From assembly GCA_030681895.1 (NCBI GenBank), contig JAUXRI010000323.1, positions 1-36,660 on the forward strand: 36,660 bases of DNA, in the 5' to 3' direction. This DNA is from Myxococcales bacterium. Its GTDB lineage: Bacteria > Myxococcota > Myxococcia > Myxococcales > Myxococcaceae. The position numbers and the translations under genes are program-made. Below, piece after piece: positions 22,802 to 30,624 of the stretch (position 1 is the stretch's first letter; each line of letters begins with the position of its first letter). The notes under the pieces were generated by a model that saw only the letters and a program-made list of their open reading frames with translations, was not told the DNA's origin and did no database searches.

Positions 22802-25117
22802 ATGCCGAGCCTGATCCGAGCCCTGATCGTCACCTCTCTTCTTGCGCCGGCGGCGTACGCGCAGCCCTGCACCGAGCTTCCGGTGCTCTTCATCGTGCAG
22901 GACAAATCGGGCTCGATGGCAGGCAACCCGTCGGGCGGCGCGGCGACGGCGACGAACCCTTCGAAGTGGAGCATCGCGTCGCAGGTCGTCCCGCAGATGG
23001 CGAGCCAGTTCGCCAACCGCTTCCGCTACGGGGTGATGATGTACCCGGGCGCGTCGACGTCGTTCGCGTGCACCACGGGGTCGGTCGTGCAGTCGGTGCC
23101 GGGGAGCGCGGCGCAGGTCGCAGCGGCGTACTCGGCCTCGGGTCCTGGCGGCGGAACTCCGACGGCGGCCACGTTGAACGTCGCGCGCAGCTACCTCCAG
23201 ACGCTCGGGAGCAGCGCGCCGCGGCACGTCTTGTTGATCACCGACGGCATGCCGAACTGCAACCTGGGCCTCAACCCGGCGAGCTGCGCGACGACGACGG
23301 GAGGCTGCCTGAACACCAACACCTGCTCGGGCGCGTCGTGCTGTGGGCTCGGCGCGAAGGACTGCCTCGATGATCAAGGCACGGTCGCGGCGGCGGCGGC
23401 GCTGTTCGCGCTCGGCATCAAGACGTACGTGGTGGGCTTCGACGCGGCGCTCACGGGCGGCAACAACAAGGCGGTGCTCGACGCCGTCGCAGCGGCGGGC
23501 GGCACGACGTCGGCGTACGTCGCGGGGAATCAGGCGGCGCTCACCAGCGCGCTGAACCAGATCGCCCAGACGACCAGCACCTGCTGCCAGAACGCGTGCA
23601 CGCAGGGCGCGAACCGCTGCGCAGCGAACGGGCAGCGTGAAGAGTGCCGCCTCGACGCGACGACGCAGTGTACGAATTGGGTCGGCACGACGTGTCCTCC
23701 GATGTCGGCCTGCACGGGCGGCTCGTGCGTGGCGTGTACGAACCAGTGCACCCTGGGCGCGTCGCAGTGCAGCTCGGGCACGGAGCGCACCTGCGTGACG
23801 GGCGCTGGCGGCTGCACGGTGTGGCAGACGGTGAAGACGTGCGGCTACGGAGAGGTCTGCAACGGCACCACGTGCGGCACCTGTCAGGGCTGCTCCATCG
23901 GCGCGAGCCGGTGCACGGCGACGGGCGTCGAAGAGTGTCAGTGGAGCGTGTTGTCGGGCTGCACGCAGTGGGCGGCGCGCGCGTGTCCTTCCGGGAGCGT
24001 CTGCACGAGCGGCAGCTGCACGTCGTGCAACAGCACGTGTACGGCGGGCTCCACGCGTTGCACGGGACGCAACGTCGAGACGTGCGTGGCCAACGCGATG
24101 GGCTGCACCTCGTGGAGCGTCAGTCAGACGTGCAGCACCTTCTGCTCCGGCGGAGCGTGCGGCACCTGCGGCACCTCGTGCACGCCTGGCGCGACGCGCT
24201 GCAACGGCAACGGGGTCGAGACGTGCGGCACCGACGTGAACAGCTGCCCGGTGTGGGGCCCTGCGCAGGCGTGCCCGGCGAACAACACCTGCGCCGGCGG
24301 AAACTGCGTGGCGTGCGCGACGACGTGCACCGAGGGAGCGATTCGCTGCGCGGCGAACGGCGCGGTCGAGACGTGCCGGCTCCAGGCGACCGGCTGCCGT
24401 GCGTGGGTGATGACCTCGCAGTGCGACCTCGGCGGCGGCGAACGCTGCGACATGGGCACCTGCATTCCTCCCTGTCAGAACGCGTGCGACAACGGCAGGC
24501 GGCAGTGCACCGCCACCAACGTGCGTCGCTGCGAGGTCGGCCCGACCGGCTGCACCATCTGGCGTGACGAGCCCAGCTGCCGTGCGGGCACGATGTGCGT
24601 CGAGGGCAACTGCTTCGAGCCCTGCGCGATGGACGAGCTCGAGACGTGCGCTCCAGCGAACACCATCTGTACCGGTCTGCCTCAAGGGAAGTTCTGTCTG
24701 CCGAACACGTCGGGTGCGGGCGGTGGTGGTGCTGGTGGTGGCTCCGCGGCGGGTGGCACTGCGGGCGTTGGAGGCGGCTCCGCAGCGGGTGGAACTGCGG
24801 CAGCTGGCGGCGGCTCCGGAGCGACGGGCGGTGGCGAGGCGACAGGTGGCGGCGTCACCGGCGCAGGTGGTGGCACCAGTGGCGTCGGCGGCGGCTCGAG
24901 CAGCGCAGGCGGGAGCGCGGCTGCAGGTGGTCGCGCGACGGGCGGCTCAGGGGCTGGCAGCAATACGGTCGGCGTCGATGAACCGGCAGGTACCGGGAAC
25001 AACCGCATCGGCGCGAAGGCGATGGGCTGCGGCTGCAGCGGCGCTGACGGGCTGACCCCGCTGTTGTTCGGAGCGGTGGCCCTGCTCCGCCGTCGTCGCA
25101 CTGCGGCCAGACGCTGA
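22802..25117 (+). CDS. vWA-domain surface protein with seven Cys-rich repeats and a MYXO-CTERM tail
   Basis: A 771-residue exported protein. A signal peptide (1-20, ending AYA) leads into a von Willebrand A domain of about 235 residues with an intact MIDAS: D34-K-S36-G-S38, T119 (GGTPT) and D148 (LLITDGMP). Seven Cys-rich repeats of about 50 residues follow (DNA 23582-24625), with the pattern CxxGxxxC...VETC...C..W...C...C..G.C..C. A Gly/Ala/Ser-rich linker comes next. The tail GCGC (C743, C745), hydrophobic segment and RRRRTAARR is a MYXO-CTERM signal. This is a ligand-binding surface protein in architecture: a metal-dependent binding head on a disulfide-rich stalk. TraA of Myxococcus has a comparable plan (head, Cys-rich repeats, MYXO-CTERM), but with a different head. 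ATG 22737 is an alternative start that would bury the signal. Confidence 0.9.
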   Translation: MPSLIRALIVTSLLAPAAYAQPCTELPVLFIVQDKSGSMAGNPSGGAATATNPSKWSIASQVVPQMASQFANRFRYGVMMYPGASTSFACTTGSVVQSVPGSAAQVAAAYSASGPGGGTPTAATLNVARSYLQTLGSSAPRHVLLITDGMPNCNLGLNPASCATTTGGCLNTNTCSGASCCGLGAKDCLDDQGTVAAAAALFALGIKTYVVGFDAALTGGNNKAVLDAVAAAGGTTSAYVAGNQAALTSALNQIAQTTSTCCQNACTQGANRCAANGQREECRLDATTQCTNWVGTTCPPMSACTGGSCVACTNQCTLGASQCSSGTERTCVTGAGGCTVWQTVKTCGYGEVCNGTTCGTCQGCSIGASRCTATGVEECQWSVLSGCTQWAARACPSGSVCTSGSCTSCNSTCTAGSTRCTGRNVETCVANAMGCTSWSVSQTCSTFCSGGACGTCGTSCTPGATRCNGNGVETCGTDVNSCPVWGPAQACPANNTCAGGNCVACATTCTEGAIRCAANGAVETCRLQATGCRAWVMTSQCDLGGGERCDMGTCIPPCQNACDNGRRQCTATNVRRCEVGPTGCTIWRDEPSCRAGTMCVEGNCFEPCAMDELETCAPANTICTGLPQGKFCLPNTSGAGGGGAGGGSAAGGTAGVGGGSAAGGTAAAGGGSGATGGGEATGGGVTGAGGGTSGVGGGSSSAGGSAAAGGRATGGSGAGSNTVGVDEPAGTGNNRIGAKAMGCGCSGADGLTPLLFGAVALLRRRRTAARR
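23582..24625 (+). repeat. Seven tandem Cys-rich protein repeats
   Basis: The coding region contains seven diverged repeats of about 47-53 codons. Each begins near CxxGAxRC and holds eight to ten Cys, a central Trp (CTNW, CTVW, CTQW, CTSW, CPVW, CRAW, CTIW) and a C..G.C..C close. The repeats are similar at the protein level but differ in sequence, so the array is old rather than recently duplicated. Confidence 0.85.
24712..24963 (+). repeat. Gly/Ala/Ser-rich low-complexity linker
   Basis: About 84 codons of imperfect GGGSAAGGTA-type repeats between the Cys-rich stalk and the MYXO-CTERM tail. The composition resembles the GGGxAT array of the FN3 protein, but the units are irregular. It probably acts as a flexible spacer through the cell envelope. 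Confidence 0.8.
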
Positions 25118-25191
25118 CGAGGAGCACGCCGCCTCGGGCTCACCTGTGCTTCGTTCGCCAAACCTGCAGTTCACGTCGTCGAGGGGGCACC

Positions 25192-25779
25192 ATGAAGGTG
25201 AAGGTCACGGTTCCGAAGGCAGGGCTTCGCGCCCGCAAGCTTGGTCGCATCAACGGCGTCGCTGATGGCGAGTACGAGGTCAACCTGGTCGCGACGCTGA
25301 CGGACTCCGAAGGTGAGTCGGTCGCCGCAACCCATACCTTCAAGCAGCTGCGCATGAACCGCCCCATCAACCACGCCGGAGCCTTCACCCTGGTGAAGCA
25401 CGACAGCGTCGATGGCGAGCTCATTCTCACCGTGACCGCCACGATCTCGGCGGCCGGCTATGCAAAGCCACTCAAGACGTTCGCGAAGGGCGCGAAGGGC
25501 CTGAGCACCATTCTGGATGGTGTTGCGAAAGCCGTCGGCGGAACGCCAATCGAAGGCATCCTGAAGACGGCCGGTATCGCGATTGAGCTCAGCGACAAGA
25601 TCTTCAACGCGCTCGCCGAGCTCGTCGAGACCATGGAACCCATCGTCACCATCGTCGAACGCAGAGTCCTGCACCCGCAGCCCGGCGCCGACCTGCACGT
25701 CACCCTCGGCAGCCCCACGAAGACGACCTCGGAGCCGCCCTCTCCGTACTTCTTCCTCGAGTACGACGTCACCGCGTAG
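25192..25779 (+). CDS. Hypothetical protein, beta-rich with a helical middle
   Basis: A 195-residue protein with a good ribosome-binding site (GAGGGGG at 25181-25187). There is no signal peptide and no membrane span. Residues 1-90 look beta-rich (KVKVTVPKAG, YEVNLVATLTDSEG, GELILTVTATIS). Residues about 95-150 are helical and amphipathic (LSTILDGVAKAVGG, IAIELSDKIFNALAELVETM). The end is again strand-like (FFLEYDVTA). I do not recognise a family. It lies 74 bases after the vWA gene and 38 bases before the next gene, all on one strand, so co-transcription is plausible. Confidence 0.75.
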   Translation: MKVKVTVPKAGLRARKLGRINGVADGEYEVNLVATLTDSEGESVAATHTFKQLRMNRPINHAGAFTLVKHDSVDGELILTVTATISAAGYAKPLKTFAKGAKGLSTILDGVAKAVGGTPIEGILKTAGIAIELSDKIFNALAELVETMEPIVTIVERRVLHPQPGADLHVTLGSPTKTTSEPPSPYFFLEYDVTA

Positions 25780-25817
25780 CGGCTGCACTCGGTCGCGTGG
25801 AGCGGTGTCACTCACGC

Positions 25818-26492
25818 ATGAGTCTGCTCGCGCTCGCCGCTGTCCGAATTCGCCTCCCCGCTGAAGCCCAGGTCGCGCTCGCCATCGGTGGCGCCGTCAT
25901 CATCGGGCTGACGCTGCTGCTGTTGTTCCTCGGTCGCTTCGGGAAACGCGGCGCCATCTTCCTCGGCACCATCGGCCTCGCGTTTCTCGCGCTCGTCGGG
26001 TGGGAGCGGTGGCAGCGCTCGAAGGAGAACGACAGAAGGCACGCCCGGGAGCGCGGCGAAGACCTCGAGCCGATGTTCCCGGAGAACGCGCGCGCCAACC
26101 TCGCCGTGTTCAGGGCCCTGGTGGCCGACACGAGCCCCGCCTCGGCGCCGCTCGAGAAGCAGTGCGCGAAGGTCTTCACTCCAGACTCGCGCTTCGGCGT
26201 CATCGCGCTCACGTCTGCGCAGCCCTCGGACTCCTTCTCCGTTCAGCTGCGACAGTTCGATACCAGGAGCACCGTGATCGTCCCCGCTGGCCCGCTCCCC
26301 GAGCGCATCTCGCCCGCGCTCGACGACGCCGTGATGGCCGACGTCTTCGTGGTCGTCTCGAACGGCAGCGCGCGGCTGTCGAGCTGGCGCAGCAAGGTGT
26401 CGTGTGCGGGCTCGCTCAAGCTGCCACCGCGTCAGCTCACCGACGACGAGCTCATCACCCTCGTGTGCCAGACGTTGCAGTGGAAGTGCTGA
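25818..26492 (+). CDS. Two-TM membrane protein of unknown function
   Basis: A 224-residue protein. Two closely spaced hydrophobic helices occupy about 18-42 (VALAIGGAVIIGLTLLLLFL) and 47-62 (AIFLGTIGLAFLALVGW). A strongly charged stretch follows (RWQRSKENDRRHARERGEDL). The C-terminal 140 residues are soluble, with four Cys (CAKVF, VSCAGS, LVCQTLQ and WKC at the very end). No enzymatic motif was seen. ATG 25818 was preferred to GTG 25797, which adds seven residues without a better site. It sits in the + strand run between the beta-rich hypothetical and the AgmX/PglI-domain gene, 42 bases before the latter. Confidence 0.7.
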   Translation: MSLLALAAVRIRLPAEAQVALAIGGAVIIGLTLLLLFLGRFGKRGAIFLGTIGLAFLALVGWERWQRSKENDRRHARERGEDLEPMFPENARANLAVFRALVADTSPASAPLEKQCAKVFTPDSRFGVIALTSAQPSDSFSVQLRQFDTRSTVIVPAGPLPERISPALDDAVMADVFVVVSNGSARLSSWRSKVSCAGSLKLPPRQLTDDELITLVCQTLQWKC

Positions 26493-26534
26493 TGCGAGGT
26501 TGGAACACCGCGGCGGTGTGCAAAGAACCTCCTC

Positions 26535-28382
26535 ATGACCGAGCCCACGAAACGACCGACCGGAGCCGCCGTCGGCGCAGCCGTCAGCCCCTTCATCGGG
26601 CTGCCGTTGACCTTCGTCTTCCTCCTCTTCACCCTCGGCCTGGGCGTGCAAGACGAGTTCAGCGGAGGCCCCTTCGGTAACGTGAGCAATGCGTGGCTCG
26701 AAGGCGGCTGGGGCATGTACCTGATCGTCGGTGCCGGAGGAGTGTTCTCGCTCGTCGCCGCGGTGCTCATGTTCTTCGGAGTGCAGCGCGGCTCGGCGGC
26801 CGTGCTCGCCAACGCGCCGCTCGCGAGTGCGCTCGTGGCGGTGGGGTCCTTCGGGTACTGGAACGGAATGAACGGCGCCATCGCAGCGATCGCGCACGCT
26901 CATCCGGACGACCGAGCGACGATCCTCGCCGGAGCGACGGGAGAGGCTCTCAACACCACCTTGTTCGGCCTCTGCGCCATGAGCGGTCTGCTGGGCGCGC
27001 TGGTTCCCGGCCTGCTCCTGGGCGTCATCGCGCAGACCGGCATGGCCCGCCGTCTCCTCGTCATCGCGATGGGCGTGTTCGGCAGCCTGATGCTGGTGTC
27101 GTGGGCGCTCGCCAGCCGGCTGGCCGAGCTGATGGGGAGCTTCAAGGCCGTCGCCCATGCCTCCCCGGCTGACCGCCTCACCATTCTCGTCGGTGTTGGC
27201 GAAGAGCTCGAAAGGTACCGGCTCTTCGTGCTGGCGCCGCTGGGGCTCCTGCTGGTGGTGGTGGCGGGTGGCGTTGCCCTCCTGAAGAGTTCGCCGAAGC
27301 TGGCCATCGCAGTGCCGTTGCTGGGGTTGGGAGGGCTGTTCGGGTTCGGGTCGCAGGCCTTCGTCGAACGGCGCGTGAGTTCGTCTGCTGCGGCGTTGGC
27401 CTCAAAGCCGCTCGGGCTCGTCGCGCTGGAAGGCGCCCGCAGCGACGCGCCGGACCGGTGCGTGGATGCGAAAGCGCTCATCGAGTGTGATGCCGATGGC
27501 TTCAAAGGCGCGATCCGGCAGGAGGTGCTCGTCGACGAGCTCGAGGCCAGCGTCAGACAGGACGACCCGGACGACGGCGACTCCGAGCCACGGGCGAGAC
27601 TCGGGCTTGCTCGAGGTGCCCAGGCCGCAGCGACCTGGGAGTTCCTCACGACGGCAGCGAGAGCACGCGTTCGCAGGGTTGCGCTCGTGGGAGAGGGAAC
27701 GCCGCGCGAGGTGAAGCTCCCCGCCGAGATCGAGGTCATCGCGAAGACGCTCGACGGGCCCTTCCGCATGGTGGCCATCGGTCTCGCCCCCGAGGGTTCA
27801 GGCTGCGGCCAGTCCTGTACACGCGCTTCGGTCGAAGGCGACGCGCTGGTGGTTGATGGACAGAAATGGACCGCCACGTCGATCGACCGGTGGGGCGGTC
27901 GATTGGAGAAGCAGGTCGCCATCACGATGAATCCCGCGCTCGAGCCCGAGACGCTGGTGAAGCTCGCGCTGGCCGCCGTCGCGAACAAACGCAGACTCGT
28001 CGTGCTGTTCCCTGACTCCGTCTTCACCCGGGTTGAACAGCCCGAGGATGAGGAGGCAGCTCAGGGGTCCGACCGGGAGAAGGTGACTTCGCTGAGCAAG
28101 GACCAACTCCAACGCGTCGTGAAGAAGCACGTGAAGGAAATGAGCGACTGCTACGAGCGCGCGCTGGTGAAGAACCCGAGCCTCATGGGGAAGATCGTCT
28201 TGAGCTGGAACGTCGAGAAGGACGGCTCGGTCGCCGAGGTCGAGGTCGACAGCAACACGCTGAAAGACGCCGAGGTGACCCGGTGTCTCTCGTCTCGCCC
28301 GGCGACGTGGAAGTTCCCGAAGCCCGCCGATGGAGAGCCGGTGCGCGTCTCCTACCCCTTCGTCTTTTCGCCCGCGCAGTAG
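26535..28382 (+). CDS. Multi-TM protein with AgmX/PglI-type C-terminal domain
   Basis: A 615-residue protein. Residues about 18-275 contain seven hydrophobic segments (for example MYLIVGAGGVFSLVAAVLMFF and LFVLAPLGLLLVVVAGGVALL). A soluble middle part of about 240 residues follows, with two Cys in GSGCGQSCTRA. The last 95 residues (about 521-615) match the AgmX/PglI C-terminal domain: VVKKHVKEMSDCYERAL, then GKIVLSWNVEKDGSVAEVEV and WKFPKPADGEPVRVSYPF. That domain is TonB-C-like and is known in myxobacterial gliding (adventurous motility) proteins. Its attachment to a seven-span membrane domain is unusual. A motility link is suggested by the domain only. The start has no clear ribosome-binding site. 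Confidence 0.85.
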   Translation: MTEPTKRPTGAAVGAAVSPFIGLPLTFVFLLFTLGLGVQDEFSGGPFGNVSNAWLEGGWGMYLIVGAGGVFSLVAAVLMFFGVQRGSAAVLANAPLASALVAVGSFGYWNGMNGAIAAIAHAHPDDRATILAGATGEALNTTLFGLCAMSGLLGALVPGLLLGVIAQTGMARRLLVIAMGVFGSLMLVSWALASRLAELMGSFKAVAHASPADRLTILVGVGEELERYRLFVLAPLGLLLVVVAGGVALLKSSPKLAIAVPLLGLGGLFGFGSQAFVERRVSSSAAALASKPLGLVALEGARSDAPDRCVDAKALIECDADGFKGAIRQEVLVDELEASVRQDDPDDGDSEPRARLGLARGAQAAATWEFLTTAARARVRRVALVGEGTPREVKLPAEIEVIAKTLDGPFRMVAIGLAPEGSGCGQSCTRASVEGDALVVDGQKWTATSIDRWGGRLEKQVAITMNPALEPETLVKLALAAVANKRRLVVLFPDSVFTRVEQPEDEEAAQGSDREKVTSLSKDQLQRVVKKHVKEMSDCYERALVKNPSLMGKIVLSWNVEKDGSVAEVEVDSNTLKDAEVTRCLSSRPATWKFPKPADGEPVRVSYPFVFSPAQ

Positions 28383-28403
28383 GCGGCGCTCACCGCCCGG
28401 CGC

Positions 28404-29183
28404 TCACTGCGCGGCGCGCTGGAGCTCGTCGAAGCCGGGCAGGCTCGAGAGATCGGGCACCACGACGATCTCGATGCGCCGGTTGGCCGCCTGGTTCTCG
28501 GGCGTGTCGTTGGGCCGGGCCGGCATGCTGTCGCCGTAGCTGGCGGCGCTGATTCGGTCTGGCGGCAGGCCCGCTTCGGTCATCGTGCGCAGCACCGTCA
28601 GCGCGCGTGCTGAGGCCAGCTCCCAGTTGGTCTTGTACGCACCCTTCCCGCTCAACGGAATGTTGTCGGTGTGGCCCTCGACCTGGAACTTGCGGCTGGG
28701 AATCGAGGTGAGGAGCGACGCGACCTCGACGATGGCGGCCTTGCCTTCCTTCGAGAGGTTCGCCGACCCCGACGAGAAGAGAATGTCGGTGGCGAGCTCC
28801 ACCACCATGCGGCCCTCACGAATGCGCACCTTCAGCTTGCCGGCGTCGATGAGCGACTTGAACTTGTCGAGCAGCGCCTTGAACTCGGCGATGCGCGACT
28901 CGGTCTCTTCCTTGCGTTTGCGCAGATCAGTCAGCGCGCTCTCGAGGGCAGACTTGTCGGTCTTCGACTTGCCGTACGCCGACTCGAGCTCCGCCAGCTT
29001 GGCCGACAGCGCCTTCGACTTCGCCTCTTCGCGAGCCAGCGCCGCGCGGGTGCTCTCGAGCTCACCGTCGCGCGTCTTCAGCGTCGTGCTCGTGGCGTCG
29101 TAGTCGGTCTTCAGCAGGTCGTACGTGTTCTGTGAGACGCATGCACCGAGGAGGAACGGCAACCAGATGAAGTGTTTTCTCAT
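28404..29183 (-). CDS. OmpA-family peptidoglycan-binding lipoprotein with coiled coil
   Basis: A 259-residue lipoprotein: signal MRKHFIWLPFLLGAC (lipobox LGAC, Cys15). A long charged coiled coil spans about 25-115 (heptads with ALESALTDLRKRKEE). An OmpA/MotB-type domain follows at about 130-250: VELATDILFSSGSANLS, VEGHTDNIPLSG, NWELASARALTVLRTM, ISAASYGDSMP and the family end NQAANRRIEIVV. It should sit in the outer membrane by its lipid and bind peptidoglycan through the conserved Asp/Arg of the OmpA domain. It is the last gene of the - strand run, 86 bases after queC. An inverted repeat lies just before its start. Confidence 0.93.
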   Translation of the reverse strand: MRKHFIWLPFLLGACVSQNTYDLLKTDYDATSTTLKTRDGELESTRAALAREEAKSKALSAKLAELESAYGKSKTDKSALESALTDLRKRKEETESRIAEFKALLDKFKSLIDAGKLKVRIREGRMVVELATDILFSSGSANLSKEGKAAIVEVASLLTSIPSRKFQVEGHTDNIPLSGKGAYKTNWELASARALTVLRTMTEAGLPPDRISAASYGDSMPARPNDTPENQAANRRIEIVVVPDLSSLPGFDELQRAAQ

Positions 29184-29195
29184 GCCCCGTGCCTA

Positions 29196-29215
29196 ATGCT
29201 TTGATTTCAAGGCAT
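29196..29215. promoter_or_regulatory. Inverted repeat upstream of the OmpA lipoprotein gene
   Basis: Arms of nine bases (ATGCTTTGA and TCAAGGCAT) pair around TT, with one mismatch or wobble at the fifth position. The site is 12 bases before the OmpA-type gene and in the most AT-rich part of this gap. It could be an operator or mRNA hairpin. There is no T-tract for a terminator. Confidence 0.35.
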
Positions 29216-29269
29216 CAAGCTCCGAGTCGAGGAAGTCCGTCGGGAATGACGCGCGGCTCAGCTCGGCGA

Positions 29270-29956
29270 CTACGTGCTGTACCGCGTCGGGTCGGCCACG
29301 CCCGCGTCCGCGAAGCCCTTCTTCCGCAGCAAGCAGCTGTCACACCGCCCGCACGCGCCACCGTCCAACGCAGGGTCGTAACAGCTGTGCGTGAGCGAGT
29401 AGTCGACGCCCGCCGCCAGCCCCGCGCGAATGATGTCTGCCTTCGTCATGCCCGACAGCGGAGCGTGGATCGTGAAGCGCTTCCCCTCGACGCCCGCCTT
29501 CGTCGCCAGCGCCGCCAGCCCCTCGAAGGCGCGGATGAACTCTGGCCGGCAGTCGGGGTACCCGGAGTAGTCGACCGCGTTGACGCCGATGTAGAGGTCC
29601 GTCGCGCCCACCACTTCGGCCAGGCCGAGCGCGAGCCCGAGGAAGATGGTGTTCCGCGCGGGCACGTAGGTGACGGGGATCTCGGCCTTCACCTGCGAGA
29701 CGTCGTCGTGTTTCGGCACCTCGATGGCGTCGGTCAACGCCGAGCCGCCGATGGCACGCAGGTCGACGGTGACGACGCGGTGATCGGTGACGCCCATCGC
29801 GTTGGCGACCGTCTTCGCGCGCTCGAGTTCGACCGAGTGGCGCTGCCCGTACGAGATGGACAGACACACCGGCTCGAACCCGTCACGGCGGGCGAGCGCG
29901 AGGCACGTCGTCGAGTCGAGGCCGCCTGACAGCAACACCACCGCACGCTTCGTCAT
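29270..29956 (-). CDS. queC: 7-cyano-7-deazaguanine synthase QueC
   Basis: QueC makes 7-cyano-7-deazaguanine (preQ0) from 7-carboxy-7-deazaguanine, ammonia and ATP, a step in queuosine tRNA modification (cytoplasm). The 228-residue product has the PP-loop S10GGLDS15 for ATP and the family blocks SISYGQRHSVEL, YVPARNTIFLGLAL, GVNAVDYSGYPDCRPEF and LSGMTKADII. A zinc site follows: C192, C202, C205 and C208 in SCYDPALDGGACGRCDSC. All are present. Its ATG overlaps the stop of the upstream lipoprotein gene (ATGA), so translation is coupled. No queD, queE or queF is in the window, so the rest of the pathway must lie elsewhere or outside the view. Confidence 0.97.
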   Translation of the reverse strand: MTKRAVVLLSGGLDSTTCLALARRDGFEPVCLSISYGQRHSVELERAKTVANAMGVTDHRVVTVDLRAIGGSALTDAIEVPKHDDVSQVKAEIPVTYVPARNTIFLGLALGLAEVVGATDLYIGVNAVDYSGYPDCRPEFIRAFEGLAALATKAGVEGKRFTIHAPLSGMTKADIIRAGLAAGVDYSLTHSCYDPALDGGACGRCDSCLLRKKGFADAGVADPTRYST

Positions 29957-30615
29957 CGGCGCTCTCCCACCAGGGTGTAGTTCACGACGCAGTCATCACA
30001 GCCCGGCGCACAGTCCGGCTCCGGTTCTCCTGCGTCTTGAAGCGCGACGGAGAACTCCAGCTCCCCGCACGCGTAGAGCGCGTCGAAGCCTTCGGCGGTC
30101 TGCCCCGGGCCGGAGATACCTCCATCGGGACCGGGCGGAGCAGGCACGCCGCCATCGAGTGGGTTGGCGGGGCACGCGCGCCCGACGGCCTCACTCTGAC
30201 TGCGGCTCATCAGAGAGAAGCGGATGCGCTCCGTCGCGATCGTCGGCCGGCAGCCACCACACGAGGGGAACAGGCGACGCACCGCCGCGGAGCTGTCGAG
30301 CACCTGCCCGTCCCACCCTGCGTCACGCGGGTAGCCTCCGCCCAGCGTCAACCACGCCTGGCCTGTCGACGACTCACGCGTCACCGTCGCCGAGAAGCGG
30401 AACGCCGCAGGTGCGATGTCGACGAGCGGACACCACAGGCCGCCGTCGGCTCGGAGCGCTCCGACGCCACCATCGTCGAGGGCTCGCACCGGCTCGGCGG
30501 CGATCGTGTACTCGCCGAGCTTCTCGTCGCCCGGCGGCGGTGGGAGCGCAGGGCACCCGGCCAGCAGCACGAGGAGCGCAGACGCCACGAAACTCTCTTG
30601 CGCGCGGCGACCCAA
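29953..30615 (-). CDS. Small lipoprotein of unknown function, operon partner of queC
   Basis: A 220-residue predicted lipoprotein. TTG 30615 gives the signal MGRRAQESFVASALLVLLAGC with lipobox LAGC (Cys21). GTG 30588 would give a shorter signal without basic residues, although a purine-rich AAGAGAG precedes it. The mature part is Pro/Gly/Asp-rich and holds eight further Cys, including CGGC and CAPGCDDC. It has Pro-Gly-rich stretches (GVPAPPGPDGGISGPG) and no recognised domain. It starts nine bases after the giant TPR gene and ends overlapping queC, so the three genes form one operon. The Cys content suggests disulfides in the envelope. Function unknown. Confidence 0.72.
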   Translation of the reverse strand: MGRRAQESFVASALLVLLAGCPALPPPPGDEKLGEYTIAAEPVRALDDGGVGALRADGGLWCPLVDIAPAAFRFSATVTRESSTGQAWLTLGGGYPRDAGWDGQVLDSSAAVRRLFPSCGGCRPTIATERIRFSLMSRSQSEAVGRACPANPLDGGVPAPPGPDGGISGPGQTAEGFDALYACGELEFSVALQDAGEPEPDCAPGCDDCVVNYTLVGERR

Positions 30616-30624
30616 CTCACGCGC

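Noticed and set aside
22667..24685. A 672-codon open frame on the - strand over the vWA gene
   Set aside because: It is Arg/Ala-rich low complexity with no domain, while the + strand holds a signal peptide, MIDAS, Cys repeats and MYXO-CTERM tail.
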